64,000 nucleotides of DNA, taken from contig CAZRTJ010000010.1 of assembly GCA_964602985.1 (NCBI GenBank), positions 46,688 to 110,687 of the forward strand. Reading direction: 5' to 3'. The stretch is from CAYZJB01 sp964602985 (GTDB taxonomy: Bacteria; CLD3; SB21). Shown here piece after piece: positions 1 through 7,852 of this stretch. Numbering within the stretch: the first letter of the stretch is position 1; every line of letters begins with the position of its first letter. The position numbers and the translations under genes are program-made. Below the pieces are notes generated by a model. It did no database searches. It saw only the letters and a program-made list of their open reading frames with translations, and was not told where the DNA came from.

Positions 1-399
1 CCCATTCCGATCCTCTGCGTCGTCATTGGCGAAGGGGCATCCGGTGGAGCCCTGGGTATCGGAGTCGGGGACCGGCTGTTGATGATGGAGAATACCTGGT
101 ACTCCGTCATTGCACCCGAATCGTGCTCGAGCATTTTGTGGCGCAGTTGGGAACACAAAGAAAAAGCCGCCGATGCGCTGAAACTCACGGCCGAAGATCT
201 TGTGCGGCTGAATGTGATGGACCGCATTGTCCGGGAGCCCCTCGGCGGCGCGAACCGCGACGTCGATGGAGCAGCCAAAGCCGTCCGGGAGGTGGTGATG
301 GAAGAACTGTCCATGCTCGAAAAGAAATCCGTCGATCAACTGCTCGCCGATCGCGTGGATAAATATTCTCGAATGGGTTACTGGGGCGAAATGAACTGA
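1..399 (+). CDS. accA: Acetyl-CoA carboxylase carboxyltransferase subunit alpha, C-terminal part
   Basis: The reading frame is open from the first base of the window, so the N-terminus lies outside. AccA pairs with AccD in the cytoplasm to move the carboxyl group from biotin to acetyl-CoA, making malonyl-CoA for fatty acid synthesis. The visible 132 residues hold the glycine-rich GEGASGGALG segment (crotonase-fold oxyanion region), then SVIAPESCSSILW and the helical tail, all characteristic of the last third of AccA. Its stop shares one base with the next gene's ATG (TGATG), so the two are probably translationally coupled. Assignment is by motif and is secure. Confidence 0.95.
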   Translation, partial: PIPILCVVIGEGASGGALGIGVGDRLLMMENTWYSVIAPESCSSILWRSWEHKEKAADALKLTAEDLVRLNVMDRIVREPLGGANRDVDGAAKAVREVVMEELSMLEKKSVDQLLADRVDKYSRMGYWGEMN

Positions 400-794
400 T
401 GTCCTGCGTTTCTCATTTTCGCGTACGCTACGCGGAGACAGACACCATGGGCGTGGCACATCACGCCAGTTATTTTGTGTGGTTCGAAGTGGGACGCACC
501 GATCTGATTCGGGAATTGGGAACGCCGTACAAGCAAATGGAAGCGTCGGGAATTTTCTTGCCTGTGATCGAAGCGCACGCGCTGTATCAAAAACCCATCC
601 ATTACGACGATGAACTCGCGTTGCATTCTTCGATAGTGAATTTGACCGGACTGCGCCTGCGCATTGCCTATCGGCTCCATCGATCGAAGGAACTCATGGC
701 CACCGGACACACGGTGCACACGTTCACAGGTCCCACCGGAAAACCCATTCGACCTTCCCAGGACATTCTGGACAAACTGAAAGTCAGCGCATGA
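399..794 (+). CDS. YbgC/FadM-family acyl-CoA thioesterase (hotdog fold)
   Basis: A 131-residue protein, the usual length for a single hotdog domain of the 4-hydroxybenzoyl-CoA thioesterase type, hydrolysing acyl-CoA thioesters in the cytoplasm. Visible family marks are the opening RVRYAETDTMGVAHHASYFVWFE, in which the Asp of the ETD/MG loop is the catalytic residue, and the later LRIAYRL strand. It starts inside the stop codon of accA and its end overlaps the next gene by four bases (ATGA), so it belongs to a three-gene acc/lipid transcription unit. The true acyl substrate cannot be read from sequence. Confidence 0.9.
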   Translation: MSCVSHFRVRYAETDTMGVAHHASYFVWFEVGRTDLIRELGTPYKQMEASGIFLPVIEAHALYQKPIHYDDELALHSSIVNLTGLRLRIAYRLHRSKELMATGHTVHTFTGPTGKPIRPSQDILDKLKVSA

Positions 795-1387
795 AACTCG
801 TCGTCTGTCTGATCATTTTGTCAATGCCTGCGGTGGGCCAGATGAAATGGGATGTCTCTCTCTTTCGCACGATCAATAATACATCGTCCCCGGAAACCGA
901 CAAGTTCTTTCCCTTCCTCACAAACTCCATGCGACCGGTCGTGATCAGTGCGCCGATCGGATTCTTTGCGACGGGCGTACTTGCCAAAGACCGGCAAGCG
1001 GAAGACACCGGCGTTCTGCTTGCAGGTGCAACGATTCTGAATCTCGGTCTGACGTATGCCATGAAGGAAGGCTTCCACCGCAAGCGGCCGTTTGAGACGC
1101 TGGAGAATGTCCATTACAAAGGCGGAGAGCGGTCTCCGTCGTTTCCGTCCGGCCATAGCAGTTCCGCATTTGCCACGGCGACGCTGGTGTCCTTGCAGTA
1201 CAAGAAATGGTATGTCGCGGTACCGGCCTACACGTGGGCGTCCTTGGTTGGTTACAGTCGCGTGCACGGCGGCTATCACTATCCATCCGATGTCCTGGCT
1301 GGGGCGATCGTGGGTGCGGGATGCGCCTATCTTGTTTGGAAGATCCGGGCGCCAATTCTGAAGTTCAAAGACAAGGTCCTGCACTAA
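791..1387 (+). CDS. Exported or membrane PAP2-family phosphatase
   Basis: A 198-residue PAP2 (type 2 phosphatidic acid phosphatase) protein with a signal-like N-terminus (KLVVCLIILSMPAVGQ). The three catalytic signatures are in order: KEGFHRKRP near residue 93, PSGHSSSAF near 120, and SRVHGGYHYPSDVLAG near 150, which carry the nucleophilic and acid-base histidines. The family removes phosphate from lipid phosphates such as undecaprenyl pyrophosphate or phosphatidate at the outer face of the membrane. Its ATG overlaps the thioesterase stop. It runs convergently into the next minus-strand gene with only three bases between them and no visible terminator. Confidence 0.9.
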   Translation: MKLVVCLIILSMPAVGQMKWDVSLFRTINNTSSPETDKFFPFLTNSMRPVVISAPIGFFATGVLAKDRQAEDTGVLLAGATILNLGLTYAMKEGFHRKRPFETLENVHYKGGERSPSFPSGHSSSAFATATLVSLQYKKWYVAVPAYTWASLVGYSRVHGGYHYPSDVLAGAIVGAGCAYLVWKIRAPILKFKDKVLH

Positions 1388-1390
1388 TCC

Positions 1391-1972
1391 TCACATGCCG
1401 CCGGACTGCATCGCCTCGTAATCTTCCGGATTGTCCACGTCTTTCCAAATTCCCTCGTCCTCCACTTCCACTTCCTGCACATGGAATGTTTGCAAGGCGG
1501 CGTGCAATACCTTGTCGCCGGGATAATCCAAGCACCATTCGGCGGCCACACGCGGCAACAATACCGGGTGACCCTTCTTTCCCCGACAAACCGGAACGCA
1601 GATACTGCTGCGGTCCCACGTTCGGATCATCGTGACCAGGGTCGCAGACAGGATCATCGGCATGTCTCCGGGGCAAACCAATACACCCTCCGGCATTTGC
1701 TGAAATGCGCGAAGGCCGCACCCGACACTGGATGTCATTCCCTCTGCGTAGTGGATGTTCCGGACCAAACGCACGCTCGGAGGAAATCCCAACGTGACAA
1801 GATCTTCATGGAAATGACCGGTCACCAGGACGATCTCCGGAATGTGAAGAGTCGTGAACGCCGTAACCGCTTGCTGAATCACTGTGGTGTCCCGAAAAGG
1901 CAGGAGGAGTTTGTTTCGTCCCTGTCTTCTCGACTCACCGGCCGCAAGGATGACGGCACCGATTCGTTTCAT
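1391..1972 (-). CDS. MocA/MobA-like nucleotidyltransferase
   Basis: A 193-residue NTP-transferase of the MobA-like family. The N-terminal LAAGESRRQGRNKLLLPF is the nucleotide-binding signature, followed by VCPGDMPMI (metal-binding Asp) and GHPVLLP in mid-protein. The family includes molybdopterin cytidylyltransferases (MocA), which finish the cofactor of xanthine dehydrogenase-type enzymes, and CoxI-like proteins of unknown activity. A molybdenum role would fit the fdhD gene at 44925, but no molybdoenzyme is in view. It is the last gene of the minus-strand chain and starts in an ATGA overlap with the universal stress gene. Confidence 0.8.
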   Translation of the reverse strand: MKRIGAVILAAGESRRQGRNKLLLPFRDTTVIQQAVTAFTTLHIPEIVLVTGHFHEDLVTLGFPPSVRLVRNIHYAEGMTSSVGCGLRAFQQMPEGVLVCPGDMPMILSATLVTMIRTWDRSSICVPVCRGKKGHPVLLPRVAAEWCLDYPGDKVLHAALQTFHVQEVEVEDEGIWKDVDNPEDYEAMQSGGM

Positions 1973-2430
1973 GGCATCTTGAAGTCACGCTGGGCACGCA
2001 GCGTCAGCACTGCACACGGCGCTTTCCGCACGACCTTTTCGGTCACACTGCCCAGCAGCATGTGCTCGATTCCACCACGACCATGAGTGGACATCACGAT
2101 CAGATCCGCATGCTTTTCCTTAGCAATGCGAATGATCTCCACGAACGGTTTGCCTTGCACCAGAACAGTCTCACACTCGCACTGATTGCGGACATCGGTT
2201 TCCAGCAGACTCTTCAACGATTGCTCTGCCGAACTGCGGACGGATTGCTCCAGGCCAACGATGTCGGTCATGCCCATCGGCATATCCGAGTAATACACCA
2301 GATGCTCGTACACATGCAGCAGGATCAATTTTGCGTGAAACCCTGCCGCCATTTCGACGGCCGTCCGCAAGGCCGAGTGTGAAGCGTCCGAGAAGTCGGT
2401 TGGGACGAGAATGGTTTTGAATGAAATCAT
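1969..2430 (-). CDS. Universal stress protein, UspA family
   Basis: A single-domain 153-residue UspA-like protein. The N-terminal ILVPTDFSDASHSALRTA and the C-terminal STHGRGGIEHMLLGSVTE are the two halves of the ATP-binding site; the second keeps the HG-x9-GS core although the first glycine of the canonical G-x2-G is a serine. Such proteins are cytoplasmic, bind ATP or AMP and act in stress survival by mechanisms that differ between species. A strong Shine-Dalgarno (GGAGGGCGCC before ATG) supports the start. It overlaps the downstream nucleotidyltransferase by four bases. Confidence 0.92.
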   Translation of the reverse strand: MISFKTILVPTDFSDASHSALRTAVEMAAGFHAKLILLHVYEHLVYYSDMPMGMTDIVGLEQSVRSSAEQSLKSLLETDVRNQCECETVLVQGKPFVEIIRIAKEKHADLIVMSTHGRGGIEHMLLGSVTEKVVRKAPCAVLTLRAQRDFKMP

Positions 2431-2453
2431 GGCGCCCTCCTTCCGCCTATAAG

Positions 2454-3080
2454 TTACAATCCTCCGAGAATATCCGCCAACGCTTTCAGCCGGCCCTCCA
2501 AGTTATTCTCTTCCATCACGATGGAGATTCCCGCGATTCCCCACGCGCCCCATCGGAGGTACCGCTCCGCATTCTTCACCTGGACCCCGCCCAGCGCGAA
2601 GACCGGAATGCGCAGCGTCGCGCAGATGTTGCGAAATTCACTTTCGCCCAAGATCGAATGTCCTTCCGGCTTGGAGGTCGTCGCGGCCACCGGGCCGACC
2701 ACCACAAAGTCGGCGCCTTCCGCTTCCGCCTGGATCGCTCCATTCAGCGAGTGACAGGAAACGCCGATCCATCTTCGACCGACCACGCGGCGTACCATCG
2801 ATGCGGGCATGCTCGTCTCGGTCAGATGGACACCCGCGAGATCGGCGACTGCGCAGAGGTCGGCGCGATCGTTGATCAGGATCGAACACGAAGCCCGGCG
2901 CACGGAATACAAGACGTCCAGCAGTTCACGTGCCGACAAGTCCTTCTCGCGAATCTGGAGCGCACGCAGACCCGCCTCAGCGAGTCGATGCAAATGATCG
3001 GTCCACGGAGACGTGCGCACGCACCAGCGATCCGTGATGCCGTACAGTTTAAATGGAAGGGTGTTTGACACGCCAGACAT
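2454..3080 (-). CDS. Thiamine phosphate synthase / TenI family protein
   Basis: A 208-residue TIM-barrel protein of the ThiE/TenI family. Landmarks in order are YGITDRW, ALQIREKD, ILINDRADL, GVHLTETSM, VGPVAATTSKPEG and VFALGGV. ThiE joins the thiazole and pyrimidine halves of thiamine; TenI is a thiazole tautomerase. The segment after GVHL reads TETSM rather than the GQ-D of most ThiE proteins, which leans to TenI, so I give no symbol. The ATG at 3080 is preferred over a TTG at 3092 because the conserved domain begins at once; it then overlaps the upstream membrane protein by 32 bases. No other thiamine gene or TPP riboswitch is in view. Confidence 0.82.
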   Translation of the reverse strand: MSGVSNTLPFKLYGITDRWCVRTSPWTDHLHRLAEAGLRALQIREKDLSARELLDVLYSVRRASCSILINDRADLCAVADLAGVHLTETSMPASMVRRVVGRRWIGVSCHSLNGAIQAEAEGADFVVVGPVAATTSKPEGHSILGESEFRNICATLRIPVFALGGVQVKNAERYLRWGAWGIAGISIVMEENNLEGRLKALADILGGL

Positions 3081-4032
3081 AGGGTAGTCCAATCACGCCC
3101 GGGAGAAGGACGTTCAGCGCAAATAACAAAAGCGATCCATTCAGTGCGGACGCGGAAGACACGGAAAGAAGTCCAAAGAAATAGATCATCGCACTCTCAC
3201 GCACCCCAATATCCATCACGGCGATGGGAAGCAGGCTCTTGGCAAACATCGCAGCAGCGGCAGCCGCGAGCGCGGGCGTCCAGGAGACCTCACTGAATGT
3301 CGCCACGCACAACACGGCCTGCACGTACAGAATCAACTGGAAGAGCATGCCGTATCCGACGCTGGGAAGGAAATGCTCCTTCCGAAATTGCTCCGTCGTG
3401 GATAACACATTCTCCACCCTGGTTCCAAACGGCAATTTAGAAAACAGACCCGGAGTGCGGCGAATCCACAGCCGCACCTTCTGCGGATGCAGGAGGGCCA
3501 AATATCCGATGGACAACAGGCCGGCGCCGAAAAGTCCTCCGAGAATCCACACGACTGGCGGAAAGGAAATGTCTTGAACGACGAAATACCCCATGGCACA
3601 CACGCCGAAGAACCCCAAGGCCGCTTGCGAAAACAGCTTGTCCAGCAAGGACATCCCCGTGGCCTGACTCTTCGGAATGGACGGAATGAAAAGACCCTTG
3701 CCCAACTCGCCCACGCGGCCCGGAGTGATCAGCCCGACCGAAAAACCGCATACGAGCGAACCCCAGATGTCATGATTCGTCGTCCGTGCATCCAGGATAC
3801 GAACGAGGTACCTCCATTTCTGAAACTGAATCCATAGATTGGCGACGGCCATCAGCGACGCACCGATCAACAGGGCGGGCCGGACTTCACGAAAATCCGT
3901 TTTCCAGTCCTTCCAATCGATTCTGCCCGCGACGATCACGACCAGCCCAACGGTCAGGAGGAACTTCAACAACCGAAATATCCACTTCCACCCTCGCGAT
4001 GGGGTCGACGCGGCATTCACTTCTTGAGCCAT
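3049..4032 (-). CDS. Lysylphosphatidylglycerol synthase TM-region (UPF0104) family membrane protein
   Basis: A 327-residue polytopic inner-membrane protein with about eight hydrophobic segments. It shows the family pattern LVCGFSVGLITPGRVGELGKGLF near residue 90-115, where the PGRxGE motif is diagnostic, and MDIGVRES near residue 270. The family (flippase-like domain, DUF2156-associated MprF membrane half) is linked to moving or modifying lipids across the inner membrane; the substrate here is unknown. It overlaps the gene before it by 16 bases and the ThiE/TenI gene after it by 32, inside a chain that also carries a cell-wall hydrolase activator. Confidence 0.88.
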   Translation of the reverse strand: MAQEVNAASTPSRGWKWIFRLLKFLLTVGLVVIVAGRIDWKDWKTDFREVRPALLIGASLMAVANLWIQFQKWRYLVRILDARTTNHDIWGSLVCGFSVGLITPGRVGELGKGLFIPSIPKSQATGMSLLDKLFSQAALGFFGVCAMGYFVVQDISFPPVVWILGGLFGAGLLSIGYLALLHPQKVRLWIRRTPGLFSKLPFGTRVENVLSTTEQFRKEHFLPSVGYGMLFQLILYVQAVLCVATFSEVSWTPALAAAAAAMFAKSLLPIAVMDIGVRESAMIYFFGLLSVSSASALNGSLLLFALNVLLPGVIGLPYVWRVKHPSI

Positions 4033-5216
4033 TTCATGGGATCCTGGGGATCGTGATCTTTGAAAATAGCGAAGTACAACAAATATCGCCCGCCTTCGCC
4101 TTCATCCACACGGCCAATGACGTCTCCCGGACTTACCAGTTGGTCGTCATTCACGAGCATCTCCGAAAGATAAGCATACACGGTATAATAGCCGCCGCCG
4201 TGATCGATCATGATCGTATTGCCGAATCGTCGCAACCACGTCACGACCGTCACCTGACCTTTGGCCACGGCATACACGGACGCACTGGGCTGTGTCTGCA
4301 GTTCGATCCCTGGATTCCGAGTCTTCGTTCCATGCACCGGGTGAATGTGGTCGCCGAACTTCTTGAACAACCGGCCGCTTGCGGGATAGGGCAGCTGGCC
4401 TTTGTAGAGATGAAAAGACGACTTTTCCACAAACGTCGGCCGTTTTTCAATGACGGTCGTTCCGGCAGCCTTGGCCTCCTTCGCACGCTTCTCGGCTTCT
4501 TTGCGTTTCTTCTCCAATTCAACGATCAGCGACCGCATGGTTTCCAGATCTTCTCGTTTCTGGTCAATCATCGAAGCGAGGAGTTTCTTATCCTTTGTAA
4601 TGGCCTGCAGCGACGCCTGCCGCTTCACGACCTCTCCATCGAGCTTGACCTTCTCAGACTGCTTTTCGGCGATCACTTTCTTGAGATACTCGAATTCTTT
4701 CTGCACGCCCACCTTGCGCGTCTCGATGTCTTTCTTCTTCTGACGGAGCAGAGCCAGGTCCTTCCGGTCTTGATCCCGAATCAACCGAAGATATTTTACC
4801 CGCGCATAGGCTTGTCCGAAAGACTGGGAGGTCAGCACCAAGGCCAGCGGATCTTCGTCCCGGTGTTTATACATCTGCAGCAATCGCCGCTCGATCAGTC
4901 GCTGCAGCGTCACGATTTCCCCTTCGGTCTTGATCAACTGCCGCTGGAGCAAGGCGATATTCTGTTCCGACATCTTTCGCCCAATCTCCAGCTCGCCGGT
5001 CAATTTCTGCAGCAATGCGATCCGTCGACCCGTGTCATTGAGTCGCTCGAGCTCGCCGCGTTCTTTTTTTGTTTGTGACCGCATCTGTGATTCGTATTGC
5101 GCTATTTCCTCGCGCACTTTGGACAGCTTTCGCTGATGCTCCTTGATGGATTGCGCATAGTCTTGGGCAACGCAGGGCAGCGTCCACGCGAACAAGAGCA
5201 GGATTCCTTTACGCAT
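4017..5216 (-). CDS. EnvC-like coiled-coil protein with degenerate LytM (M23) domain
   Basis: A 399-residue exported protein: signal peptide MRKGILLLFAWTLPCVAQ, about 230 residues of heptad-rich coiled coil (KVREEIAQYESQ onward), then a C-terminal LytM-like domain. The zinc ligands of active M23 enzymes are lost: the H-x3-D region reads NPGIELQT, the HxH/YAHL region reads YAYLSE, and the HFE-type motif reads LLYFAIF. EnvC and relatives are inactive in the same way and instead activate amidases during septum splitting, so that role is inferred. The ATG at 5216 is preferred over 5246 because it places the signal peptide at the very N-terminus; it overlaps the upstream gene by 8 bases. Confidence 0.87.
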   Translation of the reverse strand: MRKGILLLFAWTLPCVAQDYAQSIKEHQRKLSKVREEIAQYESQMRSQTKKERGELERLNDTGRRIALLQKLTGELEIGRKMSEQNIALLQRQLIKTEGEIVTLQRLIERRLLQMYKHRDEDPLALVLTSQSFGQAYARVKYLRLIRDQDRKDLALLRQKKKDIETRKVGVQKEFEYLKKVIAEKQSEKVKLDGEVVKRQASLQAITKDKKLLASMIDQKREDLETMRSLIVELEKKRKEAEKRAKEAKAAGTTVIEKRPTFVEKSSFHLYKGQLPYPASGRLFKKFGDHIHPVHGTKTRNPGIELQTQPSASVYAVAKGQVTVVTWLRRFGNTIMIDHGGGYYTVYAYLSEMLVNDDQLVSPGDVIGRVDEGEGGRYLLYFAIFKDHDPQDPMKWLKK

Positions 5217-6552
5217 AGACACTGTAATCCGACGTAGCCTCCTCATCCAGGAGTCGATTGCCGTTCACGGCCATGCGCTTGAGAGCCTCGAACCGCTCGG
5301 CGGGAAAATCCGGACGACGCAGAGGGAAGACAGACTTGTTCGTCAGGAGGGGCTCATCCGTGGGAAATCCATAACGATGAACGCTCTCGCGCCAGTCGGG
5401 CGTGCCGGGGATCGGGGAGTACGACGACAAACTGACACGCGCGCCGAGATCGTGGACGAAACCGATGCTGTCCTCCACTTCTTCAGGGCGCTGATCGGGA
5501 AGACCCATGATGAGATACACGGTCACGTCCCCACGAGGAAATCCCGCCGCTTCCAGATTGCACAGCGCGCGTTCCAGATCCGAGTCCGTCACCTTGCGCA
5601 GGGCCTTCTGTCGTTCCGCGTTCTTCGTTTCGTAACTGAGGCGGACGGTGCGAAATCCTGCGCCCACCATCAGATGCGCCATCTCCTCATCCAGCAGTCT
5701 GGCAAAGAGCCCGTTGGGCGTGTGAAAATTCAATCCCGACTTCTGGAAATGACGGAGAATGACTTTGATGTGGCGTTCTGCATGCACAAAAAGCGCATCG
5801 TCATAAAACGTGATATGGCGAATGCCGGCGGCGGCATACGCCTCGATTTCCGCAATCACATCTTCGGGGCGGCGTCGCCGAAAATCGGCCGAGAACTCGT
5901 GGGTCGCGCAAAACGAGCAAGCGTAGGGACACCCCTGTGTGGTGCGAATCGCGACATAATCCAAGTGTGGATACAAATCATAGGCTGGCCAGACTTCCCG
6001 CGATATCTTCGATCCCAGCCACTCCAGAATCATCGGCTCGCCCTCCCCTACGACGATCCGATCCGCTCCGGAATGTTTCGCCGCATGTTCGGGAAACAGC
6101 GTGGCGTAGATGCCGCCCAGCCAGATGGGTATGCCCCCGAATACTTGCCGACACATTTGGATGGTCTCGTGAACGCCGGGATACCAGTACGTCATGCCGC
6201 TGGTCACGAGAATCAGGTCCGGCGGCCGTGAAATGGATTCGATTTCGGATTGCAGGATGTCCGGAGGCATCCCATAGCGAGAATACCGACGGGGCACCGG
6301 ACCCAGCGCTCGGGGAGTGTCCACCGTGACTTTGTGATAGTGCCCATCGCCAAAGGGTCTCGATCGGGCCGGACCGAATCGTTTGCGCACTGCAGGATGG
6401 TGACGATCCATCGCATCGATCAGATGCACCTCTGCTCCATGGGAACGTAGCAAGCCGCCCAACAGGAGAAGACCCAGCGGTTTTGACCATAGATCGTACG
6501 CCGCAAAGTCATAAATGTACGGATTGATCAGCAGCACGCGTTGACTGCGCAT
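5209..6552 (-). CDS. B12-binding-domain radical SAM protein
   Basis: A 447-residue two-domain enzyme. Residues 1-150 form a cobalamin-binding-like Rossmann domain (LLINPYIYDF, LGLLLLGGLLRSHG). The radical SAM core begins at about residue 205 with TTQGCPYACSFCATHEF, whose C-x3-C-x2-C binds the [4Fe-4S] cluster, followed by EAYAAAGIRHITFYDD. Such proteins perform radical chemistry, often methylations or lipid and cofactor modifications. The domain DxHxxG of tight B12 binders is not obvious, so cobalamin use is uncertain. It overlaps the EnvC-like gene by 8 bases and starts 32 bases after panD; no Shine-Dalgarno is visible. Confidence 0.88.
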   Translation of the reverse strand: MRSQRVLLINPYIYDFAAYDLWSKPLGLLLLGGLLRSHGAEVHLIDAMDRHHPAVRKRFGPARSRPFGDGHYHKVTVDTPRALGPVPRRYSRYGMPPDILQSEIESISRPPDLILVTSGMTYWYPGVHETIQMCRQVFGGIPIWLGGIYATLFPEHAAKHSGADRIVVGEGEPMILEWLGSKISREVWPAYDLYPHLDYVAIRTTQGCPYACSFCATHEFSADFRRRRPEDVIAEIEAYAAAGIRHITFYDDALFVHAERHIKVILRHFQKSGLNFHTPNGLFARLLDEEMAHLMVGAGFRTVRLSYETKNAERQKALRKVTDSDLERALCNLEAAGFPRGDVTVYLIMGLPDQRPEEVEDSIGFVHDLGARVSLSSYSPIPGTPDWRESVHRYGFPTDEPLLTNKSVFPLRRPDFPAERFEALKRMAVNGNRLLDEEATSDYSVYA

Positions 6553-6584
6553 GGGGGAGAATGTAGCGAACCGGTTTCGAAAAG

Positions 6585-6974
6585 TCAGGCGGAAAGAGTG
6601 TCGTTGTGCGAGGGCGCTTCGTGGGAGTCAATTACTTCGTTGTTGCCGTTGAGTAGAATGACGATCGGACGGAAGCTTCGGGCTTCCTCCTCATCCATCA
6701 GACCATACGAAATGATCGAGATCACATCACCGGGCATGGCCAGGCGTGCGGCAGGGCCGTTCAGACCGACGACACGCGAACCGCGTTTCCCGGCGATGGT
6801 GTACGTTTCCAGACGAGCGCCGTTGTTGGCATTGACAATCTGCACACGCTCATTGTGGTACATCCCCACCTGGTCCATCAAGTCCTGATCGATGGTGATG
6901 CTGCCGTGGTAGTTCAGATCCAGTTGCGTCACGCGTGCGCGGTGGATCTTCCCTTTAAAAATCGTTCGCCACAT
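6585..6974 (-). CDS. panD: Aspartate 1-decarboxylase
   Basis: A 129-residue pro-enzyme that decarboxylates aspartate to beta-alanine for pantothenate and CoA synthesis. The self-cleavage site is clear: YHGSITID at residues 22-29, where the Gly-Ser bond is split and the serine becomes the pyruvoyl cofactor. RVVGLNGPAARL and GDVISIISYG are family-typical. The start MWRTIFKGKIHRAR is the canonical N-terminus. No Shine-Dalgarno precedes it, and a TTGGCA/TATATT promoter (6984-7012) ends only nine bases upstream, so the message is probably leaderless or nearly so. Confidence 0.95.
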   Translation of the reverse strand: MWRTIFKGKIHRARVTQLDLNYHGSITIDQDLMDQVGMYHNERVQIVNANNGARLETYTIAGKRGSRVVGLNGPAARLAMPGDVISIISYGLMDEEEARSFRPIVILLNGNNEVIDSHEAPSHNDTLSA

Positions 6975-6983
6975 AAGGGCGCT

Positions 6984-7012
6984 AATATAATAGCCCGACA
7001 CAATTTTGCCAA
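6984..7012 (-). promoter_or_regulatory. Sigma-70-type promoter of panD
   Basis: On the minus strand TTGGCA (7012-7007), a 17-base spacer and TATATT (6989-6984). The -10 ends nine bases before the panD ATG, so transcription would start within a few bases of the start codon. Seen directly; use is inferred. Confidence 0.7.
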
Positions 7013-7113
7013 TGGTTTGTTTCCCACTCCCCCGCGGCCATTCGGAGCGAGAGCGCGACGCGGGAAGTCCGGCGCAATTCACAGTCCAACGAGGCTTCGA
7101 ATCACGAAAACGG

Positions 7114-7142
7114 TTGAATCTTCCGATCCTTGCGCGTAATTT
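7114..7142 (+). promoter_or_regulatory. Sigma-70-type promoter of the YiiX-like gene
   Basis: TTGAAT (7114-7119), 17-base spacer, TAATTT (7137-7142), then five bases to the ATG at 7148. The arrangement supports ATG 7148 as the start and a leaderless transcript. Confidence 0.6.
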
Positions 7143-7147
7143 TTTTC

Positions 7148-7825
7148 ATGCCAGATTTTACTGTCCTCAATCCGTGGACTTGGATCCAAAAACGGGTCGC
7201 CCGAATACTTGCCGAGCGGCTCAACCGTGACATCCCCAATTACATGATCCGCACACGAAACAACATGACCAATCTGAAGAACGTACTGCAGTGTGGGGAC
7301 GTCATCCTCGTCGAAGGGAACAAATTGGTCAGTCGCGTCATCATGGCGGTGACCCATTCGACGTGGAGTCATTGTGCAATGTATGTGGGCGAGGGAAACA
7401 TGATCGACCCTCTGCCGTCTACCGGTACGGTCATTAGCAAAGTCGATGTCCTCAAGGATTTGAACATCCGCGTATGCCGACCCATGGACTTGCCCGAGGA
7501 ACAGCGGGTGAAGGTCTGCCAATTTGCACTGTCGCATCTTGGCCGACGGTATGATCATATCAATGTGAGCAACATCCTCTTCTCCTACTTTCGACGCAAT
7601 CGCGATCACGCGCTATTTCTCGGAGACATTTCCCAATCGAGCGAGGTGTGTTCCGGTCTGATCGCCGAAGCATACAACCAAATCGGTTTCACGATCCTGG
7701 AGGGGGTGAATTTCTCCCAGATTGTCCCCGGGGATTTTGACCTCAGTCCCAACTTTGAAGTTGTAAAGTTCAATCGTCCTCGCACGAAGGAAATCGCCAC
7801 GGTTTGGGAAAATACAACTCTGTAG
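7148..7825 (+). CDS. YiiX-like permuted NlpC/P60 (papain-like) protein
   Basis: A 225-residue protein of the YaeF/YiiX (C92-type) permuted papain-like group. The circularly permuted order is visible: GDVILVEG, then STWSHCAMYVGEG near residue 80 (catalytic His) and, late in the chain, SEVCSGLIAEAY near residue 175 (nucleophilic Cys). Relatives act as amidases or acyltransferases on peptides or lipids; no substrate can be assigned. There is no signal peptide. A TTG at 7130 would add six residues, but the ATG at 7148 sits five bases after a -10 element and is preferred. No Shine-Dalgarno is visible. Confidence 0.85.
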   Translation: MPDFTVLNPWTWIQKRVARILAERLNRDIPNYMIRTRNNMTNLKNVLQCGDVILVEGNKLVSRVIMAVTHSTWSHCAMYVGEGNMIDPLPSTGTVISKVDVLKDLNIRVCRPMDLPEEQRVKVCQFALSHLGRRYDHINVSNILFSYFRRNRDHALFLGDISQSSEVCSGLIAEAYNQIGFTILEGVNFSQIVPGDFDLSPNFEVVKFNRPRTKEIATVWENTTL

Positions 7826-7852
7826 GGAGTCCCCGCGCGTGAGTACGTGGGT

